DNA from: Bradyrhizobium diversitatis
GTDB taxonomy: Bacteria; Pseudomonadota; Alphaproteobacteria; Rhizobiales; Xanthobacteraceae
Length of the DNA: 64,000 nucleotides
Assembly (NCBI RefSeq): GCF_016031635.1
Contig: NZ_JACEGD010000002.1
Coordinates: 248,001 to 312,000, forward strand
Direction: 5' to 3'
Within the stretch, counting starts at the first letter, position 1. The number at the start of each line of letters is the position of its first letter. This document shows, in pieces, positions 52,079-60,921 of the stretch. A program made the position numbers and the translations under genes. The notes below the pieces were generated by a model. That model searched no databases and was not told the DNA's origin. It worked only from the letters and a program-made list of their open reading frames with translations.

Positions 52079-53272
52079 ATGTCAGGACTTCGTGCGCGAT
52101 CGGCATGCGTTGCATTGATGCTCGCGGCCCTTGCGCCGCTTCTTGGTGCTTGCGACGAATCCAGCTCCGCCGTATCCGCCGCCCAGCCGGTTGCGCCTGA
52201 CGTGAGCGTCGTCGTCGTCAAGCCGCAGCCGCGCGCCGTGGTGCGCGAACTGCCGGGCCGCATCGCGCCGACGCGCGTCTCCGATGTGCGGCCGCGCGTG
52301 TCCGGTATCGTGGTCCAGCGTCTGTTCCGCCAGGGCAGCGAGGTGAAGGCGGGCGATCCGCTCTACCGTATCGATCCGCGTCCCTTTGAGGTCGAGGTGT
52401 TGGCCAACGAGGCCGCGCTCGCCAAGGCCGAAGCGGCATTGATGCAGGCCAAACAGCAGGCGCATCGTATCGCCGCCCTCACCAAGGATCGCGCTGCCCC
52501 GGAAGCCGAGAACGAGAAGGCGATCGCGGCCGAACGTCAGGCCCATGCCGAGGTCGAGGGCCGCAAGGCCGAGCTCGCCCGGGCAAAACTCAATCTCGAC
52601 TATGCCACCGTGCGCGCGCCGATCGACGGCGTGGTCGGTGCGGCGCTGGTCAGCGAGGGCGCGCTCGCCGTGCAGAACGAGACCAATCTCGCCACGATCC
52701 AGCAGCTCGATCCGATCTATGCCGACTTCACCCAGTCGGTGAATGAACTCAACCAGCTCCGCCGTGCCTTCGAGACCGGCGACCTCGAGCGCATCGCCGC
52801 CGATGCCGCCAAGGTGCGCCTGGTGCTCGACGACAACACCATCTATTCGCTCGATGGCAAGCTGCTGTTCTCCGACGCCAAGGTCGACGCCCACACCGGG
52901 CAGGTGACGTTGCGCGGCGAGTTCCCCAATCCCAGGCGCGAACTGCTGCCGGGCATGTATGTCCGGGTCCGCATCGACCAGGGTCTCGATTCCGACGCGA
53001 TCGCGGTGCCGCAGCAGGCGGTCCAGCGCAATGGCGGCGGCGGCAGCGAGGTGTTCGTCGTCAAGGACGACAACCACATCGTGGTCCAGCCGGTGCGCAC
53101 GGGATCGGTGCAGGAAGGACTCTGGTTCGTCACCGAAGGCCTGAAGGCCGGTGACAAGGTCGTGGTCGAAGGTTTCCAGAAATTCGCGGCCGGCGACAAG
53201 GTCAAGCCGCAATCCTGGTCGGAGGCGGAAGCGACCGCGGACAACCGGCACGCCCAGCAGCTCACGCGGTAA
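52079..53272 (+). CDS. RND efflux periplasmic adaptor lipoprotein (AcrA/MexA-like)
   Basis: 397 residues. The signal ends with a lipobox PLLGAC, so the mature protein is lipid anchored. RVSDVRPRVSGIVVQRLFRQGSEVKAGDPLYRIDPRP is the lipoyl-type half (conserved GIV..G..V..GD.LY.ID pattern). The coiled-coil hairpin and LDYATVRAPIDGVVG follow. ATG 52079 is chosen for the signal peptide; in-frame ATGs at 51995 and 52028 are too early. It bridges the RND pump and an outer-membrane channel, which is not encoded here. The RND gene follows after 6 bases. Confidence 0.93.
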   Translation: MSGLRARSACVALMLAALAPLLGACDESSSAVSAAQPVAPDVSVVVVKPQPRAVVRELPGRIAPTRVSDVRPRVSGIVVQRLFRQGSEVKAGDPLYRIDPRPFEVEVLANEAALAKAEAALMQAKQQAHRIAALTKDRAAPEAENEKAIAAERQAHAEVEGRKAELARAKLNLDYATVRAPIDGVVGAALVSEGALAVQNETNLATIQQLDPIYADFTQSVNELNQLRRAFETGDLERIAADAAKVRLVLDDNTIYSLDGKLLFSDAKVDAHTGQVTLRGEFPNPRRELLPGMYVRVRIDQGLDSDAIAVPQQAVQRNGGGGSEVFVVKDDNHIVVQPVRTGSVQEGLWFVTEGLKAGDKVVVEGFQKFAAGDKVKPQSWSEAEATADNRHAQQLTR

Positions 53273-53278
53273 CGCGCT

Positions 53279-56200
53279 ATGCCGAGCTTCTTCATCGACA
53301 GGCCGATCTTCGCCTGGGTGGTCGCGCTGTTCATCTGCTTGATCGGCGCGATCGCGGTGCCGCTGCTGCCGATCGCGCAATATCCGATCATCGCGCCGCC
53401 CTCGATCTCGATCTCGACCAGTTATCCCGGTGCGTCGCCCGAAAACCTCTACAACAGCGTCACGCGGCTGATCGAGGAGGAGCTCAACGGCGCCTCCGGC
53501 ATTCTCAATTTCGAATCGACCAGCGACTCGCTCGGCCAGGTCGAGATCATCGCCAATTTCCAGCCCGGCACCGATACCAACGACGCCTCGGTGGAAGTCC
53601 AGAACCGCATCAAGCGCGTCGAGGCGCGCCTGCCGCGCGCGGTGATGCAGCAGGGCATCCTGATCGAGGAAGCCTCCAGCGCGGTGCTTCAGATCATCAC
53701 GCTGAGCTCGACCGACGGCAGCCTGGATGAGGTCGGCCTCGGCGACTTCATGATCCGCAACGTGCTGGGTGAGATCCGCCGCATTCCCGGCGTCGGTCGC
53801 GCCACGCTGTACTCGACCGAGCGCAGCTTGCGCGTCTGGGTCGATCCGGCCAAGCTCGTCGGCTATGGGCTGACCGCCGATGACGTCAACAAGGCCATCG
53901 CCGCGCAGAACGCGCAGGTGGCCTCCGGCAGCATCGGTGCCGAACCTTCGACGTCCAGCCAGCGCACCTCGACGCTGGTGCTGGTCAAGGGGCAACTCTC
54001 CTCGCCGGACGAATTCGGCGCCATCATCCTGCGCGCCAATGCCGACGGCTCGACCGTGCGCCTGCGCGATGTCGCGCGCGTCGAGGTCGGCGGGCTCAGC
54101 TACCAGTTCAACACGCGCCTCAACGGCAAGCCGACCGCGGGTCTGTCGGTGCTGATGTCGCCGACCGGCAATGCGCTGGCGACCGCGAGCGCGGTCGAAG
54201 CGAAGATGAAGGAGCTGTCGCGCTTCTTCCCGGCCAACATCACCTACGAGATCCCCTACAACATCACGCCTGTGGTCGAGGCCTCGATCAAGAAGGTGCT
54301 GACGACGCTGGTCGAAGCCGTGGTGCTGGTGTTCGTGGTGATGTTCCTGTTCCTCCAGAACATCCGCTACACCATCATTCCGACCATCGTGGTGCCGGTG
54401 GCGCTGTTGGGCGCCTGTTCCACGCTGCTGCTCGCCGGCTACTCCATCAACATGCTCTCGATGTTCGGCATGGTGCTTGCGGTCGGCATCCTCGTCGACG
54501 ACGCCATCGTCGTGGTCGAGAACGTCGAACGCATCATGGCCGAGGAAGGCCTGCCGCCGAAGGAAGCCACGCGCAAGGCGATGTCGCAGATCACCGGCGC
54601 CATCATCGGCATCACCCTGGTGCTGATGGCGGTGTTCGTGCCGATGGCGTTCTTCCCGGGCTCGGTCGGCATCATCTACCGCCAGTTCTCCGTCACCATG
54701 GTCGCCGCGATCGGCTTCTCCGCCTTCCTCGCGCTGTCGCTGACGCCGGCGCTGTGTGCGACCCTGCTCAAGCCAATCGCCAAGGGGCACGGTCATTCCA
54801 GCAATTTCGTGTTCGGCTGGTTCAATCACATGCTGGAGGCCGCGCGGTTTCGCTACGCAGGTACGGTCGGCTTCTCGCTGAAGCGCACCGGGCGCCTGAT
54901 GCTGGTCTATGCCGCGCTGCTGGTCGGCCTGTCCTGGGCCTTCGTCAGCCTGCCCGGCGGCTTCCTGCCCGTCGACGACCAGGGCTTCGTCACCACCGAC
55001 GTGCAGACGCCGTCGGATTCGTCCTACGCCCGCACCGAGGCCGTGATCGAGAAGGTCGAAAAATATCTTGCCGCTCGGCCGGGCGTCAAAGATGTCACCT
55101 TCCTCACGGGCTTCAGCTTCTCCGGCCAGGGCATGAACACCGCGCAGGCCTTCATCACGCTGAAGGACTGGTCGGAGCGCGGACCCAAGGATTCCGCCGC
55201 GGCGATCGTCAACGACATCAACCGCGACCTCTCATCGATCCGCGACGCCAAGATCTCGGCGCTGCAGCCGCCGCCGATCGACAATCTCGGCAACTCCTCC
55301 GGATTCTCGTTCCGCCTCCAGGACCGCGGCCAGAAGGGCTATTCGGCCTTGATGCGCGCTGCCGACCAGCTGATCGCGGCGGCCAATGCGAGCCCGGTGC
55401 TTCAGAAGGTCTATATCGAAGGCCTGCCCGAGGCTGGCGTTGTCAATCTCATGATCGACCGCGAGAAGGCCGGCGCCTTCGGCGTCACCTTCGAGGACAT
55501 CAACAACACGATCTCGACCAATCTCGGCTCGAACTACATCAACGACTTCCCGAACCGCGGCCGCATGCAGCGTGTCGTCGTGCAGGCCGACGCGCGCGAC
55601 CGCATGCGGACCGAGGACATCCTCAACTACAACGTCAAGAACAGCCGCGGCCAGCTGGTGCCGTTCTCGTCCTTTGCCACGGTGGAATGGGCCCGCGGTC
55701 CGACGCAGATCGCCGGCTTCAACTATTATCCGGCGGTGCGCATCTCCGGCGAAGCAAGGCCCGGCTTCACCTCGGGCGATGCGATCGCCGAGATGGAGCA
55801 GCTTGCCGACAGACTGCCGCGCGGCTTCGGCTATGAATGGACCGGACAATCGCTCCAGGAAAAGCTCTCGGGCTCGCAGGCGCCGTTCCTGCTGGCGCTC
55901 TCGGTATTCGTGGTGTTCCTGTGCCTCGCCGCGCTGTACGAGAGCTGGACCATTCCGCTCGCGGTGCTGCTGACCGTGCCGCTCGGCATCGTCGGCGCCG
56001 TCGCCGCCGCCATGCTGCGCGGCCTGCCCAACGACGTCTACTTCACCGTCGGCCTGATCACCATCATCGGCCTCGCCGCGAAGGACGCGATCCTGATCAT
56101 CGAGTTCGCGAAGGATCTGCGCAAGGAAGGCAAGCCGCTGGTGGAAGCCACCATCGAGGCCTGCCGCCTGCGCTTCCGCCCGATCCTGATGACCGGCCTC

Positions 56201-56437
56201 GCCTTCATCTGCGGCGTGCTGCCGATGGCGATCGCGCATGGTGCCGGCGGCGCCAGCCAGCAGGCGCTGGGTAGCATCGTGATGGGCGGCATGATCGCGG
56301 TGGTGATCCTGGCGCTCCTGATGGTGCCGGTGTTCTTCGTCTCGGTGCAGCGCGTGCTGGGCGGGGATCGGGAGCCGGCGGCGGCGAAGGACGGCAAGGC
56401 GTATGGGCCGCCGGCTCGGGCGCACACCGGCCACTGA
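53279..56437 (+). CDS. RND multidrug efflux transporter (AcrB/MexB-like, HAE-1)
   Basis: 1052 residues, the usual length. MPSFFIDRPIFAWVVALFI is the standard opening. Twelve membrane helices flank two large periplasmic loops. The proton-relay Asp pair is in GILVDDAIVVVENVERIM, and GLITIIGLAAKDAILIIEFAKD is the corresponding TM10 block with the essential Lys. It exports hydrophobic drugs or host compounds from the periplasm. Operon with the adaptor; no local TetR regulator or outer-membrane factor. Confidence 0.96.
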   Translation: MPSFFIDRPIFAWVVALFICLIGAIAVPLLPIAQYPIIAPPSISISTSYPGASPENLYNSVTRLIEEELNGASGILNFESTSDSLGQVEIIANFQPGTDTNDASVEVQNRIKRVEARLPRAVMQQGILIEEASSAVLQIITLSSTDGSLDEVGLGDFMIRNVLGEIRRIPGVGRATLYSTERSLRVWVDPAKLVGYGLTADDVNKAIAAQNAQVASGSIGAEPSTSSQRTSTLVLVKGQLSSPDEFGAIILRANADGSTVRLRDVARVEVGGLSYQFNTRLNGKPTAGLSVLMSPTGNALATASAVEAKMKELSRFFPANITYEIPYNITPVVEASIKKVLTTLVEAVVLVFVVMFLFLQNIRYTIIPTIVVPVALLGACSTLLLAGYSINMLSMFGMVLAVGILVDDAIVVVENVERIMAEEGLPPKEATRKAMSQITGAIIGITLVLMAVFVPMAFFPGSVGIIYRQFSVTMVAAIGFSAFLALSLTPALCATLLKPIAKGHGHSSNFVFGWFNHMLEAARFRYAGTVGFSLKRTGRLMLVYAALLVGLSWAFVSLPGGFLPVDDQGFVTTDVQTPSDSSYARTEAVIEKVEKYLAARPGVKDVTFLTGFSFSGQGMNTAQAFITLKDWSERGPKDSAAAIVNDINRDLSSIRDAKISALQPPPIDNLGNSSGFSFRLQDRGQKGYSALMRAADQLIAAANASPVLQKVYIEGLPEAGVVNLMIDREKAGAFGVTFEDINNTISTNLGSNYINDFPNRGRMQRVVVQADARDRMRTEDILNYNVKNSRGQLVPFSSFATVEWARGPTQIAGFNYYPAVRISGEARPGFTSGDAIAEMEQLADRLPRGFGYEWTGQSLQEKLSGSQAPFLLALSVFVVFLCLAALYESWTIPLAVLLTVPLGIVGAVAAAMLRGLPNDVYFTVGLITIIGLAAKDAILIIEFAKDLRKEGKPLVEATIEACRLRFRPILMTGLAFICGVLPMAIAHGAGGASQQALGSIVMGGMIAVVILALLMVPVFFVSVQRVLGGDREPAAAKDGKAYGPPARAHTGH

Positions 56438-56447
56438 GGCTTCTCTT

Positions 56448-56552
56448 CGTCATTCCGGGGCGTGCGAAGCACGAGCCCGGAATCCATCGTGCCGCAATCG
56501 CAGTCGATCCATGGATTTCGGGCTCGCGCCGGAGGCGCGTCCCGGAATGACG
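56448..56552. repeat. CATTCCGGGG-family palindrome, copy 5
   Basis: Arms CGTCATTCCGGGGCGTGCG and GCGTCCCGGAATGACG; inside, GAGCCCGGAATCCATCG pairs with GATCCATGGATTTCGGGCTCG. Downstream of the RND operon. Confidence 0.75.
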
Positions 56553-56660
56553 AGCGGAGCTTGCCTTCTCGGGTCCGTCGATCCAGACTACATCTCTGGA
56601 TTGAAGGAACGTGCATTCGCCTTGCAGCGCGAATGCATGCCTCCCCATTGAGAGCACCTG

Positions 56661-57788
56661 ATGCGTCTGACCGATATTGCGATTTCGAACTATCGCTCGA
56701 TCCGGCGGCTCTCCCTACCAATCCACCCCCTGTCCGTCTTCGTGGGTGAGAATGGTGTCGGCAAATCCAATCTCTACAAGTCCTTGTCGCTGTTGCGCGA
56801 CGCAGCGGCAGGTCGAATCACGCGCACGATCGCCGAAGAAGGCGGATTGAATTCGGTCTGCTGGTCAGGCATCCGCAAACGGGGCGAGGATGGACGACTG
56901 CGATTATCGGCCAGATTCGATCGCCTGAAATACTCTATTGAGATCGGATTTCCGAGCCCGGTTGCGGCAGCGTTTGGCGGCGAGCCGATGATCAAGGAAG
57001 AGAGTATCGAGGCGACGCAGGGCAAACGAACGGTTCTGCTGATGGAGCGGAAGAATTCGCACGTCAGCGTCCGCAGCGACAGCGGCGCATGGAGCAGCCA
57101 CAAGGATGCTGTGCTGCCGTCCGAGCCGGCGCTTGCGGGCTTCTTCAACGGCAAGGAATGTCCTGAAATCGATTTGATCAGAAGCGCAATGCTGGGCTGG
57201 CGCTTCTATCACGACTTTCGCACCGATCCTGCGTCACCGATACGAAAGCCGTGCCTGGCGATCACCACGCCCTCGCTCGGTGCCGATGGAAGCGACTTGG
57301 CCGCGGCCCTGGCGACACTCTATACCATCAGGGAAGACGCAACGGACTTGCAGGACGCGATCCAGGATGCCTTCCCGGGCGCTGAGCTCCGCGCGTGGGA
57401 AAGAAACGGCTCGTGTGAATTCGACCTGCAACTCGAGGATATGCCACGTCCGTTTGGGGCGCATGAACTGTCCGACGGCACGCTGAAATACATTTGCCTG
57501 CTCGCCGTGTTCATGGGCTATCGGCTGCCGCCGTTCATCGCGCTGAACGAACCAGAGACCAGCCTGCATCCGTCCCTGCTGGCGCCGTTGGCCCGGCTGA
57601 TCGTCAAGGCATCGGCCCGCGCCGACATCTGGATCGTCACCCACTCGGAGCAGTTGATGGAGGCCTTGCGAAACGAGAGCTCGGTCCCGCTTCGCCGGGT
57701 GATCAAGTCAAACGGCGCTACCATGATCGAGGGCCTGACCCTCGGCGGGGAATATCGGGACGAGGAAGCCGACGATGACGGCGCTTAG
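56661..57788 (+). CDS. Lone ABC-type ATPase (COG4637-like, AAA_21)
   Basis: 375 residues. ISNYRSIRRLSLPIHPLSVFVGENGVGKSN is the RecF/SMC-type N-terminus with Walker A (GENGVGKSN); HELSDGTLKYICLLAVF holds the signature-like region; Walker B and D-loop read FIALNEPETSLHP, and VTHSEQL is the switch His. The Asn instead of Asp just before Glu is usual in this subgroup. No TOPRIM, nuclease or other effector domain is present, and no partner gene adjoins. Base and codon use are visibly less GC-biased than in the neighbours, which suggests more recent acquisition. Function unknown; defence or DNA maintenance are possible but not supported by context. Confidence 0.85.
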   Translation: MRLTDIAISNYRSIRRLSLPIHPLSVFVGENGVGKSNLYKSLSLLRDAAAGRITRTIAEEGGLNSVCWSGIRKRGEDGRLRLSARFDRLKYSIEIGFPSPVAAAFGGEPMIKEESIEATQGKRTVLLMERKNSHVSVRSDSGAWSSHKDAVLPSEPALAGFFNGKECPEIDLIRSAMLGWRFYHDFRTDPASPIRKPCLAITTPSLGADGSDLAAALATLYTIREDATDLQDAIQDAFPGAELRAWERNGSCEFDLQLEDMPRPFGAHELSDGTLKYICLLAVFMGYRLPPFIALNEPETSLHPSLLAPLARLIVKASARADIWIVTHSEQLMEALRNESSVPLRRVIKSNGATMIEGLTLGGEYRDEEADDDGA

Positions 57789-57849
57789 TTGTTGCAGATC
57801 GAGCCGCCGCGCTGCCGACCCAACGGGCTTCGGAAGGAGCAAGTGATCC

Positions 57850-58110
57850 ATGAGGAGCGTGGCTGCCATCGCGATCGCTTACCTACTTACCGGCGCGGTC
57901 TACGTTTTGCTTGATTCCCGAAAGCCGATCGATAGGCAACCCAGCTATATCAAGTGGGGCGGCATAGGGGTCACACTGTTTATTATGCTCTACTGGCTTC
58001 CCGGAACGCTGTCTTCGGCCTGCCGGGGCGGCGTCTTGAGTGACCTAGCCGTTCCATGGATAATCTTTGCTGCCCTCACCGTCGCTGGGCTTTACGTCTC
58101 GAGCATATAG
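57850..58110 (+). CDS. Small hypothetical membrane protein
   Basis: 86 residues with three predicted membrane segments (about 3-20, 36-53, 62-84). GGAAGGAG lies about 12 bases before the ATG. I do not recognise a family. It follows the lone ATPase by 61 bases on the same strand and may be cotranscribed. Two Trp-containing turns (KWGG, YWLPGT) stand out. A real gene is likely but not certain. Confidence 0.5.
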   Translation: MRSVAAIAIAYLLTGAVYVLLDSRKPIDRQPSYIKWGGIGVTLFIMLYWLPGTLSSACRGGVLSDLAVPWIIFAALTVAGLYVSSI

Positions 58111-58120
58111 CGCGCCCCAG

Positions 58121-58206
58121 GCGGAGCATCCAGTATGCCACGGCCGTTCCGCATCCAACTGCCCTCTCTGAATATTGGATCATCCGCCTTCGCGGATGAT
58201 GACAGC
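58121..58206. repeat. Palindromic repeat with ATCATCCGC..GCGGATGAT hairpin
   Basis: GGATCATCCGCCTTCGCGGATGATGACAGCG ends in a strong hairpin with a TTCG-like turn; the left part CCAGTATGCC and right ATATTGGATC pair. Similar in plan to 11040-11141. Between the convergent small membrane gene and the phosphatase gene. (Key arms: ATCATCCGC and GCGGATGAT.). Confidence 0.6.
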
Positions 58207-58225
58207 GTGGGGCGTGGTTCTCGCC

Positions 58226-59017
58226 CTACGCCGGCTTCCGCAAAATCTTCACCAATTCCCCGTGCACGAACTCATTCCCGCACACCACATGCCCGGTGAC
58301 CAGCGCATCGCCCGGGGTGTCGATGTCGCTCACCGTGCCGCCGGCTTCCTTCACCATGATCTGCCCGGCGGCGATGTCCCAGGATTGCAGATTGCGCTCC
58401 CAATAGCCGTCGAGGCGGCCGGCGGCGACGAAGGCGAGGTCGAGCGAGGCGGCGCCGAAGCGGCGCAGGCCCGCGACGCGATTCTGGATCGCGGTCATCT
58501 CGCGGCGGAATTCCTCGTGGTCGCCGCGGCCGATATGGGGCAGGCCGCAGGCCACCACGCATTCGCTGAGCTGGCGGCGGCCGGCCACGCGCAAGCGCTG
58601 GTCGTTGAGGAAGGCGCCCTTGCCGCGCTCGGCGATGTAGAGCTCGTCATTGGCGGGGTTGTAGATCACGCCGGCGATGATCGTGCCTTCACGCGCGAGG
58701 CCGATCGAGATCGCGAATTGCGGAATGCCGTGCAGGAAATTGGTGGTGCCGTCGAGCGGATCGACGATCCAGGTATGGCTCTTGTCGGTGCCTTCGCGGG
58801 TGCCGCCCTCTTCGCCGATGAAGCCGTAGCCGGGCCTTGCCTTGGCGAGGTCCTGATAGAGGATCTCCTCGGCGCGCTTGTCGGCGAGCGAGACGAAATT
58901 CGCCGGCCCCTTCAGCGAGACCTGGAGATGCTCGATCTCGCCGAGATCGCGCTTGAGGCTGCGGCCGGCGCGGCGCGCGGCCTTGACCATGACGTTGATA
59001 GTGGCGGAATACAGCAT
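58226..59017 (-). CDS. suhB: Inositol monophosphatase family protein
   Basis: 263 residues. The Mg-binding motifs are complete: GEEGG (metal Glu), DPLDGTTNFLHG (core DPxDGTTN) and WDIAAGQIMVKEAGG (WDxAAG). It hydrolyses inositol-1-phosphate or related sugar phosphates in the cytosol. SuhB in other bacteria also affects rRNA antitermination. On the same strand as the Sel1 protein gene, 111 bases downstream of it. Length is normal for the family. Confidence 0.93.
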   Translation of the reverse strand: MLYSATINVMVKAARRAGRSLKRDLGEIEHLQVSLKGPANFVSLADKRAEEILYQDLAKARPGYGFIGEEGGTREGTDKSHTWIVDPLDGTTNFLHGIPQFAISIGLAREGTIIAGVIYNPANDELYIAERGKGAFLNDQRLRVAGRRQLSECVVACGLPHIGRGDHEEFRREMTAIQNRVAGLRRFGAASLDLAFVAAGRLDGYWERNLQSWDIAAGQIMVKEAGGTVSDIDTPGDALVTGHVVCGNEFVHGELVKILRKPA

Positions 59018-59107
59018 GAGCTCTGGACTTGATCGGGGGCGGGGGATCAGGGGCAGGGACGGGACGTCGCGCCTGTTTGAGGGATTGGGTGCCCTGCGAG
59101 GGCGCTT

Positions 59108-59133
59108 GCGTCAAGTCATTGCGTCAAGTCATT
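59108..59133. repeat. 13-base tandem duplication at the stop codon of the Sel1-repeat gene
   Basis: GCGTCAAGTCATT occurs twice head to tail (59108-59120, 59121-59133). The second copy includes the stop codon of the Sel1 gene (minus strand), so a second TGA follows in the leader of the next gene. Probably a replication slip with no effect on the protein. Confidence 0.75.
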
Positions 59134-60205
59134 TGGTCCCGAGCCATTTCTTGGCGGCGGCCTCAGCCTTGGCCCGCTCGTCGGCCGGCAGATCGTATAA
59201 TTGCTTGTCGAGATCAGGGTCGCCCTTGCCGGCCGTTTTGGCCACCAGGTGCCATTTGAAGCCCTCGACCTTGTCCATGGCTGTGCCCACGCCGTTGATC
59301 AGCACCCATGCCAGCCGGTTCTGCGCGATCGCGCTGCCCTGGCGGGACGCCTTGCGGAGCAGGGCTACGGCCGCCGGCTGGTTCTTTGGTGTGCCGGTGC
59401 CGTTGAACATCGCGATCGCATATTCGACCTCGGCATCGACATTGTCGGCGAGCGAGGCGGCCTGGAGCAGCCGCACCGCGCGTTCCGGGTCCTTCGGCAC
59501 ACCGGTGCCTTCCTTGTAGAAGGTCGCGAGCGCATATTGCGCCTCGGGCAGGCCTGCATCGGCGGCCTGGCGCAGCAGCTCCGCCGAGCGCTTGACGTCC
59601 TGCGGCAGGGTCTGGCCGTCCAGATAGAGCAAGGCGAGGTTATAGGCAGCCTTGGGCTCGCCGAGCTTGGCGGCAGAGGCCATCAGCTTGACCGCCTCGC
59701 CCTTGTCGACCGGGCCGCCGCGGCCCGACATGCGCAGCATGGCGAGCGCGAACATCGCCTCGCGATCGCCGGAATCGGCGGCGCGCTTGTACCATTCGGC
59801 CGCCTTGGCGTAGTCGCGCCGGATGCCCATGGCGTTGGAATAGAGCTCGCCGAGCATGGTCATCGCCTTGGGATCGCCGGCTTGTGCACGGGCGGTGGCG
59901 AGCTCGAACGCCGTCTTGTACTGGCCGCGCTGGTAGGCGCCGTAGACAAGATCGACGTTGGGATCGTCGGTCGGCGGTGCGGGGATCACGGTCGCGGCCG
60001 GCTTGGGCGAGGGGGACGGCTTGGGCGAGGCCGAAGGTTTCGGCGCGGGAGCGGCCTCCTTCTTCTTGGTGATCGTGTGCGGCCTGGGCTTCTTTTTTTC
60101 GGCGGGAGCGTTCGGCGTTGCGGCCGGCGGCGTGATCTGGAGCTGCGCGGCCGCGGGCGCCGTGAGCAGCAGCGCGGCCAGCATGGTGATGTGCGGAAGC
60201 TTCAT
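59129..60205 (-). CDS. Exported Sel1-repeat (TPR-like) protein
   Basis: 358 residues from ATG 60205. Signal peptide (1-20, TAPAAA|Q), then a Lys/Pro/Ala-rich disordered linker (about 30-85), then six or seven Sel1 repeats of about 36 residues (for example AMTMLGELYSNAMGIRRDYAKAAEWYKRA). Such proteins scaffold complexes in the periplasm. Its ATG overlaps the ThiE-like stop by 4 bases (translational coupling). A frame reading through to 60451 is not used. Partners unknown. Confidence 0.87.
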   Translation of the reverse strand: MKLPHITMLAALLLTAPAAAQLQITPPAATPNAPAEKKKPRPHTITKKKEAAPAPKPSASPKPSPSPKPAATVIPAPPTDDPNVDLVYGAYQRGQYKTAFELATARAQAGDPKAMTMLGELYSNAMGIRRDYAKAAEWYKRAADSGDREAMFALAMLRMSGRGGPVDKGEAVKLMASAAKLGEPKAAYNLALLYLDGQTLPQDVKRSAELLRQAADAGLPEAQYALATFYKEGTGVPKDPERAVRLLQAASLADNVDAEVEYAIAMFNGTGTPKNQPAAVALLRKASRQGSAIAQNRLAWVLINGVGTAMDKVEGFKWHLVAKTAGKGDPDLDKQLYDLPADERAKAEAAAKKWLGTK

Positions 60206-60918
60206 GTCGGGCGCTGGCCGTGCTCCTGACCCGCGGGCTCCTGGCTCGCAGGATCTTGGCCGGCAAGTGCCGTCGCATGGGCCTTCCTGATCGCAGCGTC
60301 GGCCTCGACCAGCGCCGCCTTGGGCCCGCGCGGATCGGCCCAGATGAAGTCGCCGACCAGCACGAAATCGGCGCCGCTGGCGGCGAAATCGTGGGCCTCT
60401 TCCAGTGACGTGGCAAAGCCGACGCAGGGCGGCTCGAACAGCTCGGCCCACCAGTCCAGCCGTTCGGCGATGGCCTGGGATGACGGGCGCTGGCCTTTCT
60501 CGTCGGGCTCGCCGAACAGCACATAGTCGGCGCCCATCTCGCCCGCGCTCATGGAATCGTGGCGCGTGGCGAGGCCGCCGACGCCGGCGATGCGATCGGG
60601 CTTGAGCGAGGGCGCCGCCTCTTCCAGCGCGGCAAGGCCGGTGAGGTGCGCGCCGTCGGCGCCGCCGCGCGCGACGATGTCAGGATGGCCGTCGACGAGG
60701 AGGGCTGCGCCTGCCTTCTGCACCGGCGGTGCCAACGCCTTGATGCGCGAGATCATGGTGCGCTGGTCGGTCTCCTTCAGCCGCAGCAGCACGGCCGCGA
60801 CATCGGCCGAAGCGAGCAGGCCCGGCAAATCGGCGACGAGCCGCGCAGGGTCATCGACAATAGGCGTCGCGAGGTAGAGACGCGGCGCCGGGCGCGGCGG
60901 AGGCGGTTTGTTCGACAA
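60202..60918 (-). CDS. Thiamine phosphate synthase-like protein (ThiE/TenI superfamily), diverged
   Basis: 238 residues from TTG 60918, three bases after the class I aldolase stop. A TIM-barrel of ThiE type: ALLVDGHPDIVARGGADGAHLTG corresponds to the INDRvDlA..gaDGVHlGQ block, and GVGGLATRHDSMSAGEMGADYVLFGEPDEKG to the later StHs..ea..ADY block. The usual Asn-Asp and the P-T-x-T-K diphosphate motif are absent, so canonical ThiE activity is doubtful. It may be a TenI-like paralogue. Coupled to the Sel1 gene. Confidence 0.75.
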   Translation of the reverse strand: MSNKPPPPRPAPRLYLATPIVDDPARLVADLPGLLASADVAAVLLRLKETDQRTMISRIKALAPPVQKAGAALLVDGHPDIVARGGADGAHLTGLAALEEAAPSLKPDRIAGVGGLATRHDSMSAGEMGADYVLFGEPDEKGQRPSSQAIAERLDWWAELFEPPCVGFATSLEEAHDFAASGADFVLVGDFIWADPRGPKAALVEADAAIRKAHATALAGQDPASQEPAGQEHGQRPT

Positions 60919-60921
60919 GAT

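Noticed and set aside
52082..54829. A 915-codon minus-strand frame over the RND operon
   Set aside because: Antisense shadow rich in Asp/Arg/His with no domain; the plus strand holds two well-known genes.
56661..57788. Gabija or OLD-type defence nuclease
   Set aside because: The ATPase has no TOPRIM domain and no helicase partner.
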